NCBI GenBank assembly: GCA_012841565.1
Contig: DUUM01000166.1
Location: 1-18,792 of the forward strand
Origin: Candidatus Epulonipiscium sp.
GTDB lineage: Bacteria > Bacillota_A > Clostridia > Lachnospirales > Cellulosilyticaceae
DNA length: 18,792 nucleotides
Reading direction: 5' to 3'
Part shown: piece after piece, positions 11,988-18,792 of the stretch
Position numbering within the stretch: position 1 is the first letter of the stretch
How the letters are laid out: each line of letters begins with the position of its first letter
Notes under the pieces: generated by a model
The model's input: the letters and a program-made list of their open reading frames with translations, nothing else
What the model was told of the DNA's origin: nothing
The model's database searches: none
Translations under genes and position numbers: made by a program

Positions 11988-13325
11988 TTAATTTTGTTTA
12001 ACCAGTGCCTGCTCTTCTTTTAAAACTTGACCTGCCTCTTCTAGATTTTCAAACGCCCTGAAAAATGTTGTTGTTCTTAAGGCATCCGTAACTACTGGGA
12101 GATTCTCAGAAACATTGATGCCTACAATTTCGTCTTTAATATCTTCTAATACATCAAAAGGATTCGTTACAAAGAAATCGGTAAATTTATTAGGTTTTTT
12201 CAATTCTTCTGATGACCATACTTCTGTTCTAATAGGATCAAATCCTAGAGTGTTCCAAATTTCTATATTTCCTTCTCTTTCTAATTTAGCAAATGCTAAA
12301 ACTTCTTTTGCAAGTTCTTGATCTTTACATTGATTTGTAATAGATGTCCCCGTTCCGCCTAATCCTACAGAACGTGGTTGCCCTTTTTCCCATACTGGAT
12401 TCGGTTTAATAGCCATTTTACCATCTAAGTCCGTCATGTAATCTGTAAATCTTCCCATATACCAAAGTGGCATTGAAACTGCTGCTGCGCCACCTTCATT
12501 CATAAAACCATAATATTCTTCAGCATGGTGAAATCCACCAGGTGTAACAACTGCCGTACCTTCTTTTATCATATCTTGTAGAAAAGTAATGGTGTCTTTA
12601 AGTTCTGGTGTGTCTAACGTTGGTTCCCCATCAGCTCCTAGGAAATCTGCTCCACGTGATATCAACATAGGGTATATGGACCAAGGGTCACTACTTTCAA
12701 CTGTTGTCATAGGGACACCTGTTTTTTCTAACACTTGCTTGCCCGCTTTTCTAAAATCATCCCATGTAACAATATCATCTGCATTTACGCCCGCTGCATC
12801 TAATATTTCTTGATTATAATACATAACTGAAGCGCCAACGTGGAAGCATATACCATAATACTGGCCTTCTTTTGAATAAATATCCACACGTGATTTAACA
12901 ATATTATCAAGTTCTGGCTCTATAATACTATTTAAAGGTATCAGCTGTGGCTCACCTTTTAGGTAGTTAGGAAACTTAGAAATTTCTATATCCACGATGT
13001 CCGGAGCTCCTACTCCTGATTGTAGTGCAATTAATAGTTTATTATGCAAATCATCATAAGGTAGTACACTATACTTAAGGGCCACTTGTCTATCTGGATT
13101 TTGTTCGTTCCATTTTAGCATTACTTTATCATAATATTGTGTGTGAATTTCTTGGAATGTCCATAATTCAAATTCTGTGGCACCTTCTGGTGCTGGTGGC
13201 GCAACAACTTCTCCCTGAGGCGCTGCTTCCTCCTTTGGCGTTTCCACCTTACTTCCTCCTGAACAACCTGTTATCATAACTCCTACTAATAAAAAACTCA
13301 TTAACTTGGTTACCATTTTCTTCAT
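11988..13325 (-). CDS. Sugar-binding lipoprotein of the ABC importer
   Basis: A 445-residue extracellular solute-binding protein (SBP family 1, CUT1). I start at ATG 13325 (MKKMVTKLMSFLLVGV) with GGGAG eight bases upstream. The signal peptide ends at the lipobox ITGC with Cys21, so the mature protein is a lipoprotein on the outer face of the membrane. A Pro/Glu/Ala-rich linker (residues about 25-48) precedes the binding domain, which opens 'FELWTFQEIHTQYYDKVM' and includes 'GAPDIVDIEISKFPNYL' and 'EEYYGFMNEGGAAAVSMPLW'. Its place after a GH51 arabinofuranosidase gene suggests arabino-oligosaccharides as ligand. That is inferred from context. Confidence 0.92.
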   Translation of the reverse strand: MKKMVTKLMSFLLVGVMITGCSGGSKVETPKEEAAPQGEVVAPPAPEGATEFELWTFQEIHTQYYDKVMLKWNEQNPDRQVALKYSVLPYDDLHNKLLIALQSGVGAPDIVDIEISKFPNYLKGEPQLIPLNSIIEPELDNIVKSRVDIYSKEGQYYGICFHVGASVMYYNQEILDAAGVNADDIVTWDDFRKAGKQVLEKTGVPMTTVESSDPWSIYPMLISRGADFLGADGEPTLDTPELKDTITFLQDMIKEGTAVVTPGGFHHAEEYYGFMNEGGAAAVSMPLWYMGRFTDYMTDLDGKMAIKPNPVWEKGQPRSVGLGGTGTSITNQCKDQELAKEVLAFAKLEREGNIEIWNTLGFDPIRTEVWSSEELKKPNKFTDFFVTNPFDVLEDIKDEIVGINVSENLPVVTDALRTTTFFRAFENLEEAGQVLKEEQALVKQN

Positions 13326-13355
13326 TTCTCTCACTCCCATCTGATTTTTTGCGTT

Positions 13356-14864
<1,509 letters not shown>

Positions 14865-14914
14865 TTTTCTCCCCCTTTTGTTTGAGTATAGTTTTAGATT
14901 TTTATAAACTAGTA

Positions 14915-14944
14915 ATTATAACACTTATTAAAGATTAATCACAA
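14915..14944 (-). promoter_or_regulatory. Promoter of the arabinofuranosidase operon
   Basis: On the minus strand TTGTGA (14939-14944) and TATAAT (14915-14920) are 18 bases apart, with an extended -10 (TGTTATAAT). It gives a leader of about 45 bases. Confidence 0.65.
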
Positions 14945-15020
14945 TTAATTATAGCTAATTGTATATTATTTTTTTATTATCCACCTTAGTTATGTAATAT
15001 TTATCTATATCCTTAGTTAT
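14941..15020. promoter_or_regulatory. Candidate regulatory sites upstream of the GH51 operon
   Basis: Two signals lie upstream of the promoter. ACAATTA(8 bases)TAATTGT (14941-14962) is an inverted repeat overlapping the -35. CCTTAGTTAT occurs as a direct repeat at 14984-14993 and 15011-15020, 27 bases apart, a layout compatible with an AraC-type activator. No regulator gene is adjacent. The rest of 14865-15278 holds only the terminator at 15104-15148. Confidence 0.35.
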
Positions 15021-15103
15021 AATTTACTATTATATGTTGAATGTGTCAATATATTTATTTTTTTACTTATATTATACGTCCTACTATAGTATATGTTTAT
15101 CGT

Positions 15104-15148
15104 AAAAAGGCTATGCATAATCAAATTGTGATTATGCATAGCCTTTTT
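15104..15148 (-). terminator. Intrinsic terminator of the yoaP-like gene
   Basis: A perfect 20-bp stem (15104-15123 with 15129-15148) with a 5-base loop, ending in T5 on the minus strand. It is also symmetrical enough to act from the other side. Confidence 0.8.
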
Positions 15149-15278
15149 GCTCATTTTAGTGAAATATAATTTCTACATTAATATCTTGATTATGATTCAC
15201 AAATCCTTTATGAAAAAGAGTTTTATATCCTATATATTGGATCCATATAAAACATTCGGCCACAAAATAGGCTTTACA

Positions 15279-16028
15279 CTATTTTTTATTTGTAATCATT
15301 TTTTTAAGATATCCTTCATTTAATAGATGTACGGTTTCAAACTTTCCGTCATAGAATACCGCCCAATTATTAAACACGCATGGCATGTCTTTTGCCTTTT
15401 CCAGACTATCCACCTTTACTAAATTTAACTTTATTTCGTTAGCTTTGCAATAAACTTCAATTTCTTTAATACAATTTGGTATGTAAGGGCACTGCAAGCC
15501 ATAATATATTGTTAGCTCTGTACTTCCTATGCTTTGTTTCTTTGCAGCATCTGTAAAATGAGGCTTAGTACCATCAAACGATAATGTTAAAAGTTCATAC
15601 TCGTCACCAATAATATCTACAGTTTCAAATCCATGTCTAATCATAAATTTCTTATCTGTAAGAAATGGTTTCTTTTTCTTAGAACTAATAACACAAATCC
15701 CTGATTTGTTTTGCTTTTTAGCATCTTCTATACAATAATCTAAAAGCTCTTTTCCATATCCTTTTTTCTTGAAACTACCTGAAACCCATAGGCAGTAAAT
15801 ATAAAGATAGTTATCTCCCAAAACAGGTGTCCATGCTGTTTCAAGAGGAGCATATTCAATGAACACCTTTCCTCTTTCATCTAGTTTTCTAAAAATATGA
15901 CCTTCAGCAATCCTAGCTTTCAACCATTCCTTTTTTACATCCACACCACATTGATGTTTTTTATCCGCAATTGCACAACAAATATGCTCTTTTTCTAAAT
16001 TATCCATTGTCATATTTATAAAGCTCAT
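15279..16028 (-). CDS. yoaP: GNAT acetyltransferase with YoaP domain
   Basis: A 249-residue protein matching Bacillus YoaP in length and layout. Residues about 1-150 are a GNAT N-acetyltransferase domain: 'YIYCLWVSGSFKKKGYGKEL' holds the acetyl-CoA loop (Q/R-x-x-G-x-G/A variant KKKGYGK), and 'HGFETVDIIGDEYELLTL' closes it. Residues about 165-245 are the YoaP C-terminal domain ('ELTIYYGLQCPYIPNCIKEI', 'LVKVDSLEKAKDMPCVFNNW'), thioredoxin-like in appearance with a Cys-x-x-x-x-x-Cys pair. GGGAGG lies seven bases before the ATG. The acetyl acceptor is unknown. The frame stays open for 39 codons past its TAG stop, to a TAA at 15156. Confidence 0.85.
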   Translation of the reverse strand: MSFINMTMDNLEKEHICCAIADKKHQCGVDVKKEWLKARIAEGHIFRKLDERGKVFIEYAPLETAWTPVLGDNYLYIYCLWVSGSFKKKGYGKELLDYCIEDAKKQNKSGICVISSKKKKPFLTDKKFMIRHGFETVDIIGDEYELLTLSFDGTKPHFTDAAKKQSIGSTELTIYYGLQCPYIPNCIKEIEVYCKANEIKLNLVKVDSLEKAKDMPCVFNNWAVFYDGKFETVHLLNEGYLKKMITNKK

Positions 16029-16279
16029 AATCTTGCCTCCCTGCTAAGTAATATTGGTTTATCTGGCTCTTACTTCGTATCTTCATAACCCATTGGGTGG
16101 CATCACTGTTGGTAAACAGAACAAATTATTTCATTATTTATCTTAACAACTTTATCTTTTTACCCTAAGGTGGATAACGCACCAGAGGCATACCTTTGCT
16201 AATACCTCCTTCTTGGGAAATATTTTTTAAACTGGTTCCCTATTCCTTGCCCTGGCAATGAAGCTAACCTCTTACTTGG
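16029..16279. other. Intergenic stretch, nothing recognised
   Basis: 251 bases between the BlaR1-type gene and the yoaP-like gene. I find no convincing terminator, promoter, RNA or coding segment. A minus-strand AAGGAGG near 16210 is followed by an ATG 13 bases on that opens only eight codons. Confidence 0.4.
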
Positions 16280-18145
16280 CTAATCTTGAGTATCTGTTAC
16301 TTCTGCTCCTTTAGAAAGGATGTAATCACTCATCCCAGTTTCTACCCACTCAACACCATTTGGTGATGCATTGGAATATAAGACTATTTTATCCTTCTCA
16401 TCTATAATAATCTTTAAATCAAAGTTCATTTCCCTCGGCTCTAAATACTCATCATACATTTGTTGATAATTGCTATTTCCACTTTCTTTTGCATCTTTAA
16501 TATACCCCACTGTATCCGGATCTTTATCATAGTTCTTCTCTATAACCTGGTAAAAGAAAGTAGCGTGAACTGTGCCATCTACAACTTCTTCCTCGTAATT
16601 CGATATATTAAATTCTAGTAGTTCATAGTAGGGGGAAAAGGTAGCGAAACTCGCTCCTTTCATATAGGCACTTATTTTATCGTAGTTTATATCTTTTTTT
16701 ATTGCTGCTGTTTCATTAGATGCCTGATTTTCAGAAATTCTCGAATTAAAACCCAGGTCTCCATTTATGGTATTAATATATATTTTATTTTCAAATTTCT
16801 TTAACACAAAATCAAGTTCAATTATTTTTTCTTGTATGAGATTTTCCTCTATATAACCTACAACCTTAAAGCTTGCCTGGATAATATCCTTATCTTTTTT
16901 TAATTTCAAATCCGTGATTTCACTTTTCGTAAAGTTTTTCTCAAACATGATATAATTAGGAATCTTCCTATTTCTAGTCATGGTATCATACAACTGGGGT
17001 GTGAACGTTTCCTTGTAAAAATAATAGAATCCATTTGGCTTTACTTCCTCTGAAGGTATTTTATCACTTTCCCCGTCTAAACTAATGATTGTGCTAAGCT
17101 CCCACATCTCCTGCTCAATTTCTTCTTGTTCTTCTTGTGTATAGGATAATTGTGCGTAATAATTTTCTAAAAACCCTTTAATAAGCATCTCTTCTTCTAC
17201 TGCTAATCTAGTATTAGGTTTTGGATTACTAAGTAGGCCTATAACAGCAACTACTATTACAACAATCCCCACAAGAGTTGCCCAGAACCTAGGCTTTTTG
17301 TAGTTTAGGATATTTTTAATTCGCCCCTTTGTATTTTCTCCGCCAAAAGCCAAAGGAGAACCACCCATCATCTTTTTGCTACTAGATAAAGATAAAAGAA
17401 AGTGAGAATAATCCTTTTTGATTTCGTTGCCCATTTCTGAGATTACTTTCTCATCACAAGCTAACTCCATATCTTTCCCCATTAAGAGAAATGCAACCCA
17501 AACTAAAGGATTAAACCAATGAATCGATGCCGCTATAAAAGAGACAAACTTAATAATATGATCATATCGTTTAATATGGGTTTCTTCATGCTTTATAATA
17601 TAGGATTGCTCAACCTCAGAAAGGCCAAAAGGAATATATATTTTAGGCCTTAATAGGCCAAATACAAAGGGTGTTTCAATATGATTCACTTCATAGATAT
17701 TTTCTCTAAAATATTTAGCGGACCTCAATCTTTTAGTTAATTTTCGTGTATTTATAATACTGTAAATCAGAAGTACTGCAATCCCAATTAACCACAGTAG
17801 TTGACCGATTAAAATCCATATCTGAATTGGATTTACACTGGCACCAACAACAGGTATTGGCAATGAATTATTGACGACTCTATCCACAAGTGCAATGCCG
17901 CTATGAATCTCTGGGGTTGGTGCATAGACAATATCTGTGGGTACCGCCTTGGTATTCATAGGAATCATACTAAGTGCACTTGAAAAGGAGAATGGCACCA
18001 GTAATCTTACTAACACTATTATCCAAAGACTATAAGAATAGATCTTAGGGACCTTTTTCAGAAATAAACGAAGTAATATAACGAACAAAATAACATAAGA
18101 GGCTGTCATACTCATATTAATAATTTGCAGAAATATTTTTTCCAT
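16280..18145 (-). CDS. BlaR1/MecR1-family membrane metalloprotease sensor
   Basis: A 621-residue M56-family protein. Membrane helices are at about 10-30, 38-56, 107-130 and 288-306. The cytoplasmic zinc protease carries HEETH at 186-190 and the third-ligand region 'ELACDEKVI' (227-235). On signal detection such proteins inactivate the partner BlaI-type repressor. The extracellular part (about 310-621) is not an obvious penicillin-binding domain: I see no SxxK/SxN/KTG set. It is acidic and two-lobed in appearance (repeats of 'SAYMKGASFATFSPYYELLE'-like text are not evident). The signal is therefore probably not a beta-lactam. The ATG is two bases past the repressor stop, so the pair is one operon. 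Confidence 0.9.
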   Translation of the reverse strand: MEKIFLQIINMSMTASYVILFVILLRLFLKKVPKIYSYSLWIIVLVRLLVPFSFSSALSMIPMNTKAVPTDIVYAPTPEIHSGIALVDRVVNNSLPIPVVGASVNPIQIWILIGQLLWLIGIAVLLIYSIINTRKLTKRLRSAKYFRENIYEVNHIETPFVFGLLRPKIYIPFGLSEVEQSYIIKHEETHIKRYDHIIKFVSFIAASIHWFNPLVWVAFLLMGKDMELACDEKVISEMGNEIKKDYSHFLLSLSSSKKMMGGSPLAFGGENTKGRIKNILNYKKPRFWATLVGIVVIVVAVIGLLSNPKPNTRLAVEEEMLIKGFLENYYAQLSYTQEEQEEIEQEMWELSTIISLDGESDKIPSEEVKPNGFYYFYKETFTPQLYDTMTRNRKIPNYIMFEKNFTKSEITDLKLKKDKDIIQASFKVVGYIEENLIQEKIIELDFVLKKFENKIYINTINGDLGFNSRISENQASNETAAIKKDINYDKISAYMKGASFATFSPYYELLEFNISNYEEEVVDGTVHATFFYQVIEKNYDKDPDTVGYIKDAKESGNSNYQQMYDEYLEPREMNFDLKIIIDEKDKIVLYSNASPNGVEWVETGMSDYILSKGAEVTDTQD

Positions 18146-18147
18146 AA

Positions 18148-18510
18148 TTAGGCCTCCTTGTGATCATTTATTAGCCGTTCTAATTCTTCTACTTCCTCTA
18201 CGCTCAGTTTATTCTTTCTTGTAAATGCCGCAATAAATTTAGGCAAAGATCCTTCAAACTTTTCCCTTACAAAAATCTTACTTTGCTCTGCATAGAAGTC
18301 TTCTTTTTTTATGACCGAAATAACTGTGCTCTTATTATTATGAAATATTTTCTTACTCTCTAGCCGCTTCAACATTGTATATGTTGTGGATTTCTTCCAG
18401 TTAAATTCTACGCTGCACAGTTTTACTAAATCTGGTGATTTAATTGGCTCATTTACCCAAATAAGCTCTGCAAGATTTTCTTCCGCATCCGTTAGTCTAT
18501 AATCTATCAT
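18148..18510 (-). CDS. BlaI/MecI/CopY-family repressor
   Basis: A 120-residue winged-helix repressor. 'LTDAEENLAELIWVNEPIKS' opens the DNA-binding domain, and 'NWKKSTTYTMLKRLESKKI' is the recognition helix region typical of BlaI/MecI. The C-terminal 50 residues form the dimerisation helices ('FVREKFEGSLPKFIAAF', 'EEVEELERLI'), where the partner protease normally cleaves. GGAGG lies six bases before the ATG. The promoter carries TACA/TGTA dyads, so autoregulation is expected. Partner: the BlaR1-type gene two bases downstream. Confidence 0.92.
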   Translation of the reverse strand: MIDYRLTDAEENLAELIWVNEPIKSPDLVKLCSVEFNWKKSTTYTMLKRLESKKIFHNNKSTVISVIKKEDFYAEQSKIFVREKFEGSLPKFIAAFTRKNKLSVEEVEELERLINDHKEA

Positions 18511-18524
18511 ACAACGCCTCCAGT

Positions 18525-18583
18525 CTACAGTGTTTAAACCATCTTCTTAACTACAGTTTACACTTTGTAGCCTGATTTGTCAA
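18525..18583 (-). promoter_or_regulatory. Promoter and BlaI-type operators
   Basis: On the minus strand TTGACA (18578-18583) and TAAACT (18555-18560) are 17 bases apart. The dyad CTACAGTTTACACTTTGTAG (18551-18570) covers the -10 and spacer; a second half-site, CTACAGTGT, lies at 18525-18533. TACA/TGTA half-sites are the BlaI/MecI signature. Confidence 0.75.
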
Positions 18584-18686
18584 CGTTTTAATTTGAAGAC
18601 AAAAACAAATTCACCCTGATTCAAATTAAATCGAATTAGCATGTGCCGTGGTTAATCATATTGGATAGTGATTACGGCCACTCAAA

Positions 18687-18792
18687 TGTACCACCCCTGC
18701 CATCTTATGTACCATCAAAAGACACCTAATGTACCACTCAATGACATGTTGTTTACCACCCCTACCTCTTGTATAATTAGTATACACACAAT
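18687..18792 (+). mobile_element. Probable end of an IS21-family element
   Basis: TGTACCA motifs recur in one orientation at 18687, 18708 and 18730, with a variant TTTACCACCCCTACC near 18752: a spacing of 21-22 bases, two DNA turns. IS21-family elements carry such multiple end repeats beginning TGT. The sequence then leads into TTGTATAATTAGTATACAC at the window edge, possibly the transposase promoter. No transposase gene is inside the window, so this is inferred. The flank 18584-18686 shows only an AATTTGAA/TTCAAATT inverted repeat and no gene. Confidence 0.5.

Noticed and set aside
16029..16279. Possible degenerate coding sequence between yoaP and blaR1-like genes
   Set aside because: All frames contain several stops and none gives a recognisable motif.

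Overview
The window reads as low-GC Firmicutes DNA, most likely a plant-polysaccharide-using member of the Clostridia. The evidence is AT-rich sequence, strong AGGAGG-type ribosome binding sites, SdpR, BlaI/BlaR1 and YoaP families, and a GH51 arabinofuranosidase operon. Most genes are on the minus strand. The taxon is inferred from gene content only.

Layout. (1) 1-660: an SdpR-type autorepressor with a perfect 44-bp palindromic operator, followed by a 30-residue one-helix peptide where the immunity protein SdpI would be expected. (2) 669-10200: an accessory region of small modules. It holds two diverged copies of one RelE-like toxin-antitoxin (TA) pair (669-1161 and 9428-9923), a plus-strand sodium:neurotransmitter-type symporter, a decayed GntR/ABC operon, a Phd antitoxin with a truncated ParE-like toxin, an unrecognised 196-residue protein beside an IS3 fragment, and an AraC/GyrI-like regulator. 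It also holds a tyrosine-recombinase fragment against tRNA-Lys(CUU), two unrecognised small proteins, a DUF4160/DUF2442 pair, and a DUF6442-like membrane protein with an Xre regulator. Six copies (A-F) of a roughly 100-bp repeat, all in the same orientation, separate these modules. Each carries a hairpin, usually with a T-run on the minus strand.

(3) 10209-14864: an arabinose-oligosaccharide operon transcribed on the minus strand: GH51 enzyme, lipoprotein binding protein, intercistronic terminator, two permeases. No ATPase gene is present, so a shared ATPase elsewhere would be needed. Two lesions suggest decay: an in-frame TAG at codon 29 of the GH51 gene, and an apparent in-frame loss of about 30 residues in the second permease. 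(4) 15104-16028: a YoaP-type acetyltransferase. (5) 16280-18583: a BlaI-type repressor and a BlaR1-type membrane metalloprotease under a BlaI-like operator. (6) 18687-18792: phased TGTACCA repeats that look like the end of an IS21-family element continuing beyond the window.

Overall, a conserved chromosomal metabolic block lies beside a patchwork of TA modules, mobile-element scraps and pseudogenes. The same-orientation repeat family is the least explained signal.
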